This document shows, one piece after another, positions 10,147 to 22,559 of a stretch of DNA of 64,000 nt. The stretch spans positions 654,001-718,000 of the forward strand of contig CM046294.1 in the NCBI GenBank assembly GCA_025267735.1, read 5' to 3'. Numbering within the stretch: the stretch's first letter is position 1; each line of letters begins with the position of its first letter. Origin of the DNA: Mactra quadrangularis (taxonomy: Eukaryota; Mollusca; Bivalvia; Venerida; Mactridae). Made by a program: the position numbers and the translations under genes. The notes beneath the pieces were generated by a model. The model searched no databases and was not told the DNA's origin. It was given only the letters and a program-made list of their open reading frames with translations.

Positions 10147-13100
10147 GTAAGTATTGTTTTCTGTCATGTTTTGACATTTGGTGCTATTCGAAAAAATATA
10201 CGAGGATAATGTGAATATAAAAAATCTTTGATTTCACTGTATTGAAAAAATTGAACTAAAATGTCTTCACATAGAAACATGTATATTTGCTAATTGTGTT
10301 TTAATAAAGTCTTTTTACTGTAACAATATGATTTTGAGATGCAACAGTTGCTGTTACCTGTCGCAAACTGATAAAACAAACCAACAAACTTTATTTTAGA
10401 GCAGAGCAGAACGGAACAACATCTAAAATGTGTACTTTCCCTACGTTTGACAATGCAGGTGCTATGCATACATTACCTCGGCCTAGTTGACAAGGTGTTT
10501 TAAATGTATAAATATATGCCTTAATATATGAGTTGAAATGAATTATTAATATAACGCAGAAATGATTTGTCAAATAATAAAACTTTTTAGGTAAAAACAA
10601 TTCTATTCATGGATGTTTTACAAAGTGCACGTATACAGTTTGTGTTAACCTGCATTTATAACACTATATTATTTTAACAAAGAATTATCATATAAGTTAT
10701 AACACAGAATTTGCTTCACAATCTCTATTGCTCAACACAATTATAGGATATTCAAAGATCATTTGTATGGAAAGTCTTAGATTTTATTTTTTATCTTACG
10801 CGGCAAATGATTAAAATTCACAAATATATTTCGTAACACCAGTTACTGATGAATATAATCTATTATGATTTTTGTTCATGCAACACATGAATTTAATTTA
10901 AGACTACAGTACCCACCAAAAGTTTGGAGACAAAAGAAATTTACAACATTTTTTTTAAATTTTGATGATTATTTTTGTTGAATCGTTATTTTTTATATAT
11001 TTAAGAATGGTATGTGATAAAATGAAAACAAATTTCATGCAAGCTATGCAATTGTAAGATTCAGCATCTGACATCCTAAAGCTTCCAAAACCATGTTAGT
11101 TGTAATTATATTCTGTAATATAGCTTTTATGCTTTTTATGTAGTCTCACTCATAATTATACTGAAAACAAAAAAAAGCAAAATGTAAAAGCATTTTAAAA
11201 ATAAACACTAATCAAATTTTTGATGAAAGCTATTCATTAGCCCTTAAAAGTGAAAATGTCTCCAAACTTTTGGTGGGTACTGTATTTTAAATAATGTTGA
11301 TGCTAGTATTTGGTCTTGTTCCTGTTATTTGATACTTGTATTATTAAAAGAAAGCGAAGATAAAATAGATATTCAATATAAAATGTATATATACATGTAT
11401 AATAGTGCATTATAATACATGAATAGTACATGTGGTAATACATGTATAACTAATGATATGTTGATGTGTTTTTATGTTAAGAAAGACATTGTATAATGAG
11501 TAAGCGTTTCCCATTATATTTCTTCACTAAAATAATGATTTGCTTTATTATGAGTTATTAAGGATCATATTTTGAGTACGTATTGTATCATTTAACATGG
11601 AATAAGGGACCTTAGTCAGTTATTTCCCCTTGTATACCCTTCAAAAATGTAGGTCCAATTAGTTGGATTACTCGGATTTTACCCTTGCTTTTCATTGTCA
11701 ATTTACCAAAATTAATCTTAAATAACCTTTTTTTTTGTAAATCATTTAATTTGTTTGAAAAAAAAATCAAGCTCAGAAATTTTATGGTAAAGAAATATCT
11801 AAATTTCATCATTCCTGTAAATATCTTTATCAACAAGAAAGATATTAGATGAAATATTTTGTTATCCTTACATACGAACTCAATGATAAAATCCGAGGAT
11901 TCCAACTGTAAGGACCTTCTTACCAAATGGATTGCTTCAGGTTTTATCAGGGAAAGATAACTGACTAAAGTCCCTAATTCACTTTATTCTCTATACAATT
12001 TCTTTTGTTCAGCATATTAATAGCACAACAATAGTCCTTCGTTTGGAAAGTCTTGGTATCTGATACATCTTGGACATTAAATAATTCAAAGCCATAGTTA
12101 TGTATAACACTTATTGGTCAGTACAGTTTGATGAATTTTGTTCATGCACCGTACTTACCACATTTAGGGCTGAATTTCATAGTTGTAAAACATGTTGTTA
12201 GATATTCTGGCAATTGAGATTGAATACATGTATTGCTAAAAGCGATGATAAAATATATATATTCTATTTAAAAATCTTGAAATGTTAATAGGACTAACGA
12301 GCTACCGGTACGCTATTGGGTTAAACAAAAGATATTATATTATTAGTGTAGTGAATTCCATGTATTTTGATAAATTCCATGCTAAAATAATATAATGTTT
12401 TACTCGATGACTAAATGTTTTATAAATTTACAGTTTAGTAAATGTTTACAAAATCAGTTAACTGGTTAAAATATATTGAAAACTTTACAGTGCATGCATG
12501 TATGTTCAAGGCGGAAGTAGAGCCCCGAGCTAGGATCGTAACCTGTCAATCAATGAGGGTCGACGAAGTTCAACTACTAACATTGATTAATATTGCGATA
12601 TAATTATTTACTCTCAGAATATATCACATTTCACGTGATAGTTTAAATAAATATTAACCTGCTCTTCTGAATACATTACACTACGAATTAACATGCTATC
12701 CATATTACCTTTACACTTAAACTTAAACATCTTCATTTGATTTAACGCCTATTTCTATATTACATATTCAATTGCGTTGTACAAAAAGATTAATAACAAC
12801 AATAATGAATAAGTAAAAAACCTTCCACCATAAATATATGCAATTACACAATACTAAATATTAAAAATTTACATATGGTGTTATATAGTGCCACACGAGG
12901 ACTAACCACACTGCCTGAAAGTCCTTTTCCGAAGTTATTATGTGTGTTTGTGTATTTTGTGTTTTTTTGTATTGTTTTTATTGAGTTTTTATATTTCTAG
13001 TTTATTGGACCTACATAATTCACAGTTCATGATTCGACTTAAATTTTACATTTGTTTTTATTTATGTAATTATGAAAGTTGGTGTCCTGAACAGTGTAAC

Positions 13101-16100
13101 ATAACGCCACTGTTTACCAGACATTTCCCTAGAGGTGTCGAAACATCGCCTTTAAAGGGACCCCTTATTTAGACAATAATGTAGTCATATAAAACAAATG
13201 TATCCCTATTACACTTGGATTTTTTTTGTAAAAACTGTATTTCATTGATACATATACATTTCATGCCAGATGTATTTACATATAAGGAAAGTTATATTAG
13301 ATTGTAACATTTTAAAGAAGAGTAATGATACTCTATACAATTGTATTTGTTATACATGTACATGCATCTAAAGATATGTTTTTATTCCCTCGAGTATTAT
13401 TAAAAATCTGAAAACAAATTACACATTTACTCATGGGAAATGCAATTATGGATTGCACTATATGATAAGACAGGCTTTCCGAAATTATAAATACAATGTG
13501 AGGCAATAACAAAATATATACATTTGTATACATACAATGATACAATGTACATATTGTGGTCTATGCAAAGATGTTATGACAACAAACACCATGTGTTTAT
13601 GTGGTTATAAATATTTTTTTTCTGTTATGTATATGCAGCTAGACTTTTCAAGTCTGAGGGTTCGATACACAATACTTCAATGTTTCGAGGTGCACCTTTG
13701 GTCGCTCGGCTATCAAACATTCCTAATAACGATCTATTTGATGTGGATTTGCTTCGATTCCGCAAGGAATTTCCATTGTGTTTATGAGAAAGGAACAAAC
13801 AAAATCATCATGCTGGTCAGTGGTCATAGTTGATGCATAATGATTCATGCTTATAATAAGGCTGGTGAATGAGATGGCTTGATCGTTGGATCAGAGTTTG
13901 ACTTTTCATCTTGTAATAATGTATTTTTCCACTGAATTTGAGCTGGATCATGATCAGCTAGTGGCTGGCTAGCTTTATATCAATAATATGAACATTATAT
14001 TTAATGGTTTCCTGTGTTGCTACCTGACAAACACATTATGATTAAGTCGATAACAAACGTTTCGAAACTTGATATTTATTTTATTTATTGGAGTTAACGC
14101 CGTGCCAACACAATTTAGGTCATTTTACGGCGTCCAGCGCACCTAACCTAGCTTTCCTGGACCATTGTCTATAACCAGTGCTCACCTACCCTTCCACAAG
14201 GCCAGAAACTTCTCCATATTATCTAATCAATGGAGGAAAATCGACATTATTGTCAAATTTTCATGGAAGGGTATAACCTTCCGAGTGGGATTCGAACCCG
14301 CACCCCCTCGGGCACGAGATTCCAAATCCCGGCGCGCTACCAACTGCGCTATCGACCCGGGTTTTCGAAGCTTGAAATGTAGATGAAGATAATTGTATGG
14401 AATCTGATTTGATGAATGAAAATGATCTGACACAAAATTCCAAGACAAAAATGTATTTTTCTCATTTGTTTTTTCCAGTAAAGATCCAGACAAACGCAGG
14501 GAATCCTATTAAAAGTTATATGCTGCAAGTATTATCTTCAGATGTCGTAATCGGAGCGTTTCAAGCGTCTCCTACCGTAAACTTACAGGTGTGTATGTCG
14601 TAAAATTTTAAATGTCGTAAATATTTTTAGACATCAAACTAAAATAAATAAAGGTGTTTCAAGTTCTTCCAACACTATGTTGAGCAATAAACTGGAGGAA
14701 ACTCCACATGCTGATGAAATTATTCTCATTGTAATATTTAGCACGGCTTATCAAGAAAAAACAATTGTTTTCTAAGCATTTGTCCACACTGTACCGGCAG
14801 AACTGAACTTCATCCTATTTGATAACCAGAATTCAATTTTCAAAATGGCTCAAAAATGTTTCTGATAGGGTTGTGCCCGGAATAAGGTTTGATTTGTTTC
14901 TCAAGTGGGATATTATAAGCGTCTTTACTGCTACGACTCATAAAAATTATGTGTCCTGTTGAAACGGAAAATATATGTTTGTTTTAATATATTACTCTTT
15001 CGTTCAAAATTAAACAAGATTATGCAATATCTTGTGCATTTCATCATTTTTCAGTCATTTCACGGTGTTAAGTCCTCGGGTATCCGGGCAGACTTAGCTT
15101 TTTGGATTCAAGCTTTTAAAAAATCATATATCCTCCCAAGGTAGGCGGGAGATAGACTGAACTCTACGAGGGTACGTAGGTCTCGCATAGGAATCGAACC
15201 GTAATTCCTGGCCCCAGTTTCACGAAAAAAACTCAAGTTTGTACTTAAACTCAATCTTATGTTTTGATCATTAATTTTACTTATGTAATCCATGTCACAA
15301 CAAATGTTGTATCATTAGAAAATCCAAATAGTAGTTTTAGCTATATAATATATAATAAAACTGACAAACATACTTGGATTAGGTTTAATTCAATTGTATT
15401 GATTTGAGTCTGTTAATGAACTGTTGATTTTAGTCTCAAGCGAAAATTAAAATTGAGGCTTTAAGTTTATAATCAAAACAAGATATTTCATGTTGATACA
15501 TTTTATATTTTTTCATTATTATGATAATCTAATAACAGCCATTCCAACTATATTAACATGCAACTTAGAGACCAAAAATACTTAAGTTTGTTTGCTAATC
15601 TGGGACCTGTAGTCGTAGTCAGCCGCAGTACTAACTGATCTCACCGGACACGTCAAAAAAAGCCATACATGTATCTAATGACATATATATGTACTTGTAT
15701 ATGTATTGATTTTTAATTCACAAAATGAGTCACTCACAAGAATCTATTTCTAAGTCAATAAGATAAACTACAATCAGACAAACACGACTCAATATTTTAT
15801 CCTCGAGAAGTCCTTTAACAAAGATTGACGACACTGACATTTTGTTATTTGTTTCATAGAGTTGTTATTCAATTGCGGACACTGCAACCTCATCTGATGC
15901 AAGACGGAAAACTACAGTATTAGTATCATGGAAGGCCCCTGAGGATGTACAGTCAAGTATCATTGTCCGGTGAGTACATTAATGCTATATTTATCAATAT
16001 TATACCGTTGAATCATGTTTAGAACACCTGTAATTCATGCATTAGATCCAATACTTTTGATAATATTTTTAAGATTTTTAAGAAGAAACGGACGCTTAGA

Positions 16101-19100
16101 AGTTCAAAGTTTCGTTCTACTCGTGTATGGCAAATCTTTTAAAACTGCATTAACAACCACCAGCTATCAGCGGTCACCTGCTGTACAGTACGTGGCCAAT
16201 ATGGCTTCCTCTCAACGAAAATATAAAAAAAAATGTCAACAAAAATTTAGAATTTAAAAAAAGTGTCATCATCATTGTATAATGGCACAGATGCGTGAAA
16301 ACCTACCCAGTTGAGTCTTTAAAAGTCAAACTTTATCAATGCTGTGTTATTACATAAAGATAGACTTCCATTTTACAACGGACATTGTCACTTGTGCCCT
16401 TTTTAAAGATCATTTAAAAAGAAACTGTATAAACAATTAACTATACAGATAAGACTAATCAAATCATTTGAAACAAAATTTGTAATTGGTTATTCACTTA
16501 TCAACTATTAAACAACTATTTCTACTTTGCAGGGCAACGATTGTGAAGAATTTTAGAACGTATTGGACTGACGTCATTTCCGCTGAAATTCCGGTTGTTA
16601 CACGAACTGTTGATAATGTCCAAGATACAGGCGGAAGAATCCCTGATTCACCTGAAGAAACTAATGTTGATTTCAATACTCCTGACAATGATGACTTAAA
16701 GGAACTTGAAGACGCTGTAGCTAACACATTTGAGAGTATAGACGGTCCTCAAGAATCACTTGATGAAGTCTTAACACACCAAGGTATACGTGAAGTTTCT
16801 AAGTTGGATACAAATGGAGGAAATGGTGAAAAAGAAGTATTACACAAGACAGTTCTTCACGTTGACGATGAACTAACAGCACCTCGCCCTGCTCCTAAAT
16901 ATGTGTATAATGAAATGAATGCAAATCCTATAGACTTTGAGCCACCCCGGACGGCGGAAATGTTAGGCACATTATTGAAAGCTCGAAGTATGCTTAATGG
17001 CGGTGGGAATCAAGCTGCAGCAGCTCCAGGTGGCCTAGGCTCCATGATGAGTATGATGAGCATGATGGGTGGTGCAGGCGGTGGCGGTAGTGGTGGTGGT
17101 ATGTTGAGCACTCTAGGAACTTTAAGCAAGCTTAGTGGAATGATGGGAGGAGGAGGTGGCGGCGGGGGAGGTCTTGGTACATTAGGCGCTCTTGGTGGCC
17201 TGCTCGGACGTGGAGGAGGAAACAGTGCACCGACCGCTAAACCAGCGTCGGGTGGTCTTGGGGCATTGTCTTCATTAGGTGGACTTCTTGGTTTCGGTAA
17301 AAAGAAAAATAAGGATGTAGTACCACCACCTCCAGTTGGTCAGCCTGTTAATCCAGTATCTCAAAATGGTGAACCTACATTGGCTGATCTCCTTGGTGTT
17401 GATCCAAGAACAGTTGATGTTGTTCCTAGCGTAGTTCCTGCTGAAGTTAACCCTGTCGGCGTAGCTGCTGCTGCAAAAGGCGGTGGTTTATTGTCTAGTA
17501 TTGGAGGCTTTGCTCCAATGCTTGCTGGTATTCCAATTGCATGGTCATTATTCGGGAAAAAGAAACAACAACAACAACCTCCATGGGGTCAGCAAGGACA
17601 AGGTCAATTCGGACAAATGGGAGGGCAGAATGGACAATTTGGCGGAATGCCACCTGGTGGAATGCCTCAAGGAGCAAATGGTCAATTTGGTCAAATGGGT
17701 CCACCACCTAATGGTCAATTCGGTCAAATGGGCCCTCCACCTAACGGCCAGTTTGGACAGAATGGTCAATTTGGACAGATGGGTGGACCAAATGGCCAGT
17801 TCGGACAGATGGGCGCTCAAAATGGTCAATTTGGACAGATGGGTGGTCAAAATGGACAATTCGGACAAATGGGTGGCCAGAATGGACAGTTTGGAAATGC
17901 GTTTGGTTCAGCGAATGATCCATTTGGATTGAATGCCGGTGGTTTTACAAACAATGCTGGAACTCAAACTAGTGGTGACACTGATCGAATTATAAAACTT
18001 CTCGAGCAACAAAGACTAGAAATTGAAGCATTGAAGAGTCAACTAAGTAGTAACAGTGTCCTAAATAGAATGGGTGGTTTTGGTAATATACCATTGTCAA
18101 TAGGACAACCAACCAATCCCCTGTTAGGCTTAAACAATGAATCAAACAATTTGAATAGTAACTTCGGATCTCTTCTGTCCTCATCGCCTGTATCAGCTCC
18201 TACGTCTGGAAATGATGCTTTACTCAAACAGCTGATGGAACAAAATCAACAGTTGATGCAACAAAATCAGCAATTCAATACAATGTTCTCGTCTCAAGGG
18301 ACAAACGGATTGACAGGAGCAAGCACAAATCCTTTTAATAGAGTCAATCGATCTAATGGACAATCAACAGGTCTTTTAAATACAGGAAACAATCTTGCCA
18401 CAGATAATACTAATCTTTTTGGACAAGGACAAGGTCAGTTTGGCAATAATGCTGGAACAATGGGCGGGCTTCAGAATGGATTTGGTGCCAACCAGAACAC
18501 AAATTCGATGATGAATAACTTCCAAAACCAGAACAATAATATGCAACAAAACGGAATAGGAGCTACGACTGGACAAAATAATATGTTTAACCAAGGGGCT
18601 AATATGATGGGCGGACAACAGGGAGGTATGAACCAGGGTATGGGCGCTCTCCCTCAAAGTCTACCACAAACTGGCGGTGGAACAAATTTGGCAAACATGT
18701 TTGGAGGCGGATCAAGTAATGCCGGAGGCGGTGGAGGGGGAATATCTGGATTACTAGGCGGGGGAGGAGGGGGCGGGGCAAGCGGTGGTGGAGGTTTGGC
18801 CGGTTTATTTGGAGGGGGAGGAGGTGGAGCTAGCGGTGGTGGAGGAGGTCCATTGGCTGGTCTACTAGGAGGCGGAGGCGGCGGCGGTGGTGGTCCATTG
18901 GCTGGTCTTCTTGGAGGAGGTGGCGGTGGTGGCGGTCCATTGGCTGGATTGCTGGGAGGAGGCGGGGCCGGAGGAGGAGGTTTAGATAGTTTGTTACAAG
19001 GCGTTGATATGAATGCCATGAATAGCGTTCTTGGTGGAAAAGAGGGCCAAGATCTGATGAATAATATGATGGGTATGCTACAAGGGCCTGATGGTGGAAA

Positions 19101-19272
19101 CCTAATGAAGGCGGTTGAAGGTGTTATGTCGGGTAAAAGTGACCCAAGTGAAATACAGAATCTCATGCAGGGTATGGATATTGGAGCACTTCAAAGTATG
19201 GCATCACAAGCGGAAGGAATGTTGTCTAAATCAGGAATTGATCCATCACAAATCTTAGGCATGATGGGATAG
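9783..19272 (+). CDS. Secreted Reeler-domain protein with giant Gly/Asn/Gln/Met-rich tail (4 exons)
   Basis: Exons 9783-10146, 14479-14588, 15860-15969 and 16533-19272 join in phase to 1107 codons plus TAG. Residues 1-35 form a signal peptide (CALILLFVTIWCLLIGIHS core). Residues ~112-210 fold as a Reeler domain: PGQVI, the paired-Cys region with CYSIADTATSS, VLVSWKAPEDVQSSIIVRATIV and the closing YW. A polar, acidic linker follows. Then come poly-Gly with LGTLGALGGLLG-like stretches (~350-430), NGQFGQMG repeats (~544-650), an Asn/Gln/Met-rich part (~760-905), poly-Gly/PLAGLLGGG repeats (~924-1013) and a Met-rich helical C-terminus. Reeler domains occur in extracellular matrix, defence and ferric-reductase proteins; silk-like Gly/Gln repeats are typical of byssus, shell and other matrix proteins. 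Structural or matrix function is inference. The ATG at 9783 was chosen because the frame further upstream starts only at GTG. No gene symbol is justified. Confidence 0.9.
10907..11282 (+). mobile_element. Tc1/mariner-like MITE, copy 2 (uninterrupted)
   Basis: The ends 'cagtacccaccaaaagtttg' and 'caaacttttggtgggtactg' form near-perfect inverted repeats, flanked by TA at 10905-10906 and 11283-11284. The interior matches 6520-7353 in reverse and holds the unoccupied form of the hAT insertion site. It lies in intron 1 of the Reeler gene. Confidence 0.85.
11606..11974. mobile_element. PIF/Harbinger-like MITE with TAA target duplication
   Basis: Left end 'gggaccttagtcagttattt' pairs with right end 'gataactgactaaagtccc'. 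TAA flanks both sides (11603-11605 and 11975-11977). A TWA duplication with GGG...CCC ends is typical of PIF/Harbinger elements. The 369-bp element has no transposase. A second copy of its left end is at 63947-64000. It is in intron 1 of the Reeler gene. Confidence 0.65.
14072..14364 (-). mobile_element. tRNA-derived SINE, family A, near full length
   Basis: Read on the minus strand, it starts with a tRNA-like head (gggtcgatagcgcagttgg A box, gggttcgaatccc B box). A core containing 'tccatgaaaatttgac' and 'gtccaggaaagctaggtt' follows, and the element ends with 'ggcgttaactccaataaata'. The tRNA part cannot form a full acceptor stem and is joined to a body, so it is a retroposon. It lies just upstream of Reeler exon 2. 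Confidence 0.85.
14479..15969 (+). CDS. Reeler protein exons 2-3: core of the Reeler domain
   Basis: Exon 2 (14479-14588) encodes IKIQTNAGNPIKSYMLQVLS and on to the VNLQ end; exon 3 (15860-15969) encodes SCYSIADTATSSDARRK onwards. Both are 110 nt, with phases 1-0 and 0-2. The G.PI..Y.LQ motif, the Cys before an ADTATSS segment and the W-K-A-P motif are the standard Reeler landmarks. A fragment with a tRNA-like B box ('ggttcgattcc', minus strand, 15191-15201) lies in the intron. Confidence 0.85.
15210..15607. mobile_element. Possible short inverted-repeat element in Reeler intron 2
   Basis: Left end 'ggccccagtttcacgaaa' with 'actcaagttt' is imperfectly inverted at the right as 'acttaagtttgtttgctaat' followed by 'ctgggacc'. 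The interior is AT-rich with no coding content. Boundaries are approximate and no target duplication was identified. Confidence 0.35.
16533..19272 (+). CDS. Reeler protein exon 4: low-complexity tail
   Basis: A single 2740-nt exon encodes residues 196-1107. It begins with the last Reeler strand (ATIVKNFRTYW) and then runs through the acidic linker, two poly-Gly blocks, the GQFGQMG block, the Asn/Gln block and the Met-rich C-terminus. The GC-rich, repeat-structured exon stands out from the AT-rich surroundings. Proline-rich frames on its opposite strand (for example 18654-19166) are antisense images of poly-Gly codons. Confidence 0.88.
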
Positions 19273-19487
19273 TGACGTCACTTCCGTAGATCAGCGTTGT
19301 GTCGTTAGACGTGCGTTTGTTACATTCAGAATGCATGTTTTAATGGCACAATGTAGTTGTTATCACACAGTATTCTTGTGCAATGACCGGTATATTTAAT
19401 ATACTTATGAGTGACACAAATGTATTATAATTTTGAGATTTAATGTGTCACTACATAAAAGGACTGTGTCATACAGAAACGTCGATA

Positions 19488-19493
19488 AATAAA
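19488..19493 (+). terminator. Polyadenylation signal AATAAA of the Reeler gene
   Basis: An AATAAA hexamer lies about 215 bases after the stop codon, the first good signal 3' of the long exon. A second candidate AATAAA occurs near 19958-19964. Confidence 0.55.
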
Positions 19494-20020
19494 CATTTAT
19501 ATTTTTGTACATGTAGCAATTCGACATAAAACATACTTCATATATGTAATACATTCGTATTTTATTACGTTAATACGTTTCCTTATGACTACATTTAATA
19601 TACACACGGAACATTTATGCATGTACGATTTTTATTTTTTTTTTCGATTTATGCAATTAAATTTAGTCAGCAGAGTTCAATAAGTATGAATGTAGTCTCG
19701 CGTGCAGCGAGATTTTCTCAATGAACGATTTTGAACACTTCAGCGACTCATTTGAATAACACCAGCTAATTCAAATGAATAACAGAAGCGTTCCAAATGA
19801 CGTTTGGCGTTTTGGTCTGTTTCAAGACTTATATCATTGTTAAAACCTTATGATTTGATTTCTTGTACCTTATTGTATCAACGTGTATTTGTATTTTACT
19901 TTATCGACTAAATATATAATGTATGTTATTATTTAACCATTACTTATACATGTAGTAATAAAAGAAACAATACAAATTTTGTCGTCAGTTATAATGAATT
20001 TCTCTATTCTTTAGCTATAG

Positions 20021-20252
20021 TGACCTGGGTCAGTTGCGCAATAGGCAACTCGCAGGACTTAAAATCTAGTTTCCCTAATTAGTTGCTGGTTCGAGCCTTA
20101 ACCACACTGTTTATACTCTTCCATTGAAAATCAACAAAAAAGACAATTTGCCTTCATTAAAAAGGTACATAGAGATGACTTCGGCCTTGTGAAAGGGCTG
20201 GCGAGTATTGGTTACAGACAAAGGTCCAGGAAAGCTAGGTTGGACGAGCTTT
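20021..20252 (+). mobile_element. tRNA-derived SINE fragment, family A, degraded
   Basis: A weak tRNA-like head ('gacctgggtcagttgcgca' and 'ctggttcgagcc') is followed by the family A core 'gtccaggaaagctaggtt' at about 20223-20240. The 3' tail is missing. Confidence 0.55.
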
Positions 20253-20540
20253 CTGTTGTATAATGAAATGATTTTCGTTGTGTCTGTCCTAAATCCTATC
20301 AAAAATCGAACAGGCACTCCAGTTTGTAACTATGCATACATAAGGTACGAATGACAACTCTTGAGGTGCGCTTACTTAATTTGATTTGGACTTTCTATCT
20401 TTCAAAAAGAAGAGCTTCACGGAAAAGTCTAAAATTGGTTACAGTATCACTCTCACAAACTCGTGAAGTGATAATAATCTGAATGACATACTAAAAGGTG
20501 TACGGTAGATTTTATGAATGAAAAAAGTATTTTTTTGGGG

Positions 20541-20832
20541 TATAGCACCGTAGCAACATGTTGTATAGGTTATATCATGGCGGTCAGACAACCTACTCAT
20601 CGTTACTGGATAGGCTAAATCTCTGAATTAAGCTGTTAACCGGTTACTAGGCACATACGTCCGTCAATGACTGACAACTGTCCTACATGATTAAGATTCA
20701 GTGGTAGGATGGAGAATGGCCGAATAAGTAATTTCATGACCAAACTCTACGACAGTATGTCCCATCCGGGAATCGAACCCACGATTCTTCGATCAGTAGA
20801 CGTGTGTGGTACCAACTGAGTTAGCTGGGCAA
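20541..20832 (-). mobile_element. tRNA-derived SINE, family B, near full length
   Basis: On the minus strand it has a head with 'agctaactcagttggtacc' and 'gtgggttcgattcccgga', a core containing 'gtagagtttggtcatgaa' and 'tgtaggacagttgtcagtca', and a tail ending 'catgttgctacggtgc'. It is the same family as 26052-26350 but in the opposite orientation. Confidence 0.8.
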
Positions 20833-21047
20833 CTGTTTCAACTTGTTTAAGGTTGGTAAAAGAAATGAAGATACATATTTCTCATTTGATCTACACATAC
20901 GTTGGATGTGTTCATCATCTCTCACATGTTAACATAATGATAAAAACAGGAAACATGAAATAAAAATGGTTCCCGTCATTTGTTAGGTTTGTCTAATGTT
21001 TTATCATAGTTTGCCGGAAACCAGACAAGTTTCTAACATGTAAACCT

Positions 21048-21366
21048 GTAGCGTGTTCAGTTACCGCGAACGTTACAGAACGTTACATAACGATACATTC
21101 GGAACTCCTCGGCCATTCGCTGCGAATAATCTCGGACATATTTAGACGCTATTTTGAAACTACCGGTGTTAAAGTAAACAAATATATGATCGTGTAGGCA
21201 TTGAGTGATGTTTCGTTTTTAGTCCATATATTTTGAAACATCACTCATTGCCTTAACGATCGCATATTTGTGTATTAGATTAGATTATTCGCAGTGAATG
21301 GCCGAGGAGTTCCGAATGTATCGTTATGTAACGTTCTGTAACGTTCACGGTAACTGAACACGCTAC
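21048..21366. mobile_element. 319-bp element with long near-perfect inverted repeats
   Basis: The left arm begins 'gtagcgtgttcagttaccg' and the right arm ends 'cggtaactgaacacgctac'. The two arms stay almost perfectly complementary for over 80 bp ('cgttacataacgatacattc' and 'gaatgtatcgttatgtaacg'). The centre holds a second inverted pair ('cattgagtgatgtttcg' and 'aaacatcactcattgcc'). It is non-coding, related to 1791-1980, and recent judging by arm identity. Confidence 0.75.
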
Positions 21367-21379
21367 TGTATAAAAATCT

Positions 21380-21440
21380 ACAGTCCGAGCTTGGATTGAA
21401 CCAGGAACCTCTGACACACTTAGCTGTCGCTCTAGCGTAT
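21380..21440 (-). repeat. tRNA-like fragment
   Basis: The minus strand shows a B-box-like 'ggttcctggttcaatcc' and an A-box-like 'gctagagcgacagctaag' at tRNA-like spacing. The acceptor arms do not pair well, so it is a SINE head or tRNA pseudogene rather than a working tRNA. Confidence 0.4.
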
Positions 21441-22477
21441 CACAACAAGGGTTAGCTTTAAAGACGTAGGAAAAGTTTAAACGTATTTATTCCAAGAATA
21501 TTACCTCAAGACACCAAAAAGATATAGGTTGTACATGTACAAATATATACATTAACTATTCATTGAAAGGACCAGAACGAAATATGCTACAAATGAACTG
21601 AATACATATGTACATTGAAATTTTGACATCAAGTTATTAAGAATCATTGCCCCCCCCCCCTGGACAAAATAATAAATTATCACAAAAATGTCATTTTCTA
21701 ACTTATACGTATATATGTCCTCTATGCAAATTCTTTAAATCAATGACCATTTTGAATGTCTTATTAATGGAAGATTAGTACATATTTCATTTGAATATTT
21801 AAAAAGGAGATTTCTCCCATCCCCACTGCTCAAATCAACTACCTGTATTCAAAACCTGAATTATGCATGTATTGTCATTTTTCAAAATTTTCAATTGATA
21901 CTGGAATATATCATCTTAAAGTTAGGCCATGCCAAATTGGAATTTTGTTAAGCGTCAACTCAAATTTGACAAACCTAGGTACCTATTCACAAAATCAAAC
22001 AAACCGAAAACGGAAACACAAACATTTTTTAGGCAAAAAAAACCCAATTAACTACATATATTTTTTTCATTGGAATAACATCCTCATAATATGAAACAAT
22101 GGTTTGAATTTAATATAAAATGACTAGTGTTTTTTTACGTAAAATATATATTGTATTAATGACGTGATTATGATAAATTGCTTAGGTTGAACACAATTTT
22201 CCCTGAATTCAATTGTCGTATCGAATCCCGGAACATCGGAATTATTTAAGAAAACTTTACCTGCATTTTTTTAAATTTGATTAAGGACTCTGAAACCTAC
22301 GCGCTTGCGGACGCTTACCAAATTCCGATATGGCATGGCCTTACGTATTTCTTCATCCATTCAAGAAACAATTAATGTGATGATAAAAATATTATGGAAT
22401 ATCGAGACTTGCGTTTCTCTGATTTTATCGATTAATGTGTTATATTACAAAACTATAAAAAATGGAATAAAAATACG

Positions 22478-22556
22478 ACCTGAACTGGATTTGAACCAGC
22501 GCAAAACATACTTATGTTTTGTAGATTCGTCGACTCTACCGCCTGAGCTATTTTCG
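22478..22556 (-). repeat. tRNA-like sequence (tRNA pseudogene or SINE head)
   Basis: The minus strand carries 'aatagctcaggcggtagagt' (A box) and 'gctggttcaaatccag' (T arm and B box), with an anticodon-like loop between. The acceptor stem is not complementary enough to call a working tRNA. Confidence 0.45.
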
Positions 22557-22559
22557 TAT

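Noticed and set aside
18654..19166. 170-codon proline-rich frame on the minus strand
   Set aside because: It is the antisense of poly-Gly codons (GGN read as NCC) in the Reeler exon, with no independent support.
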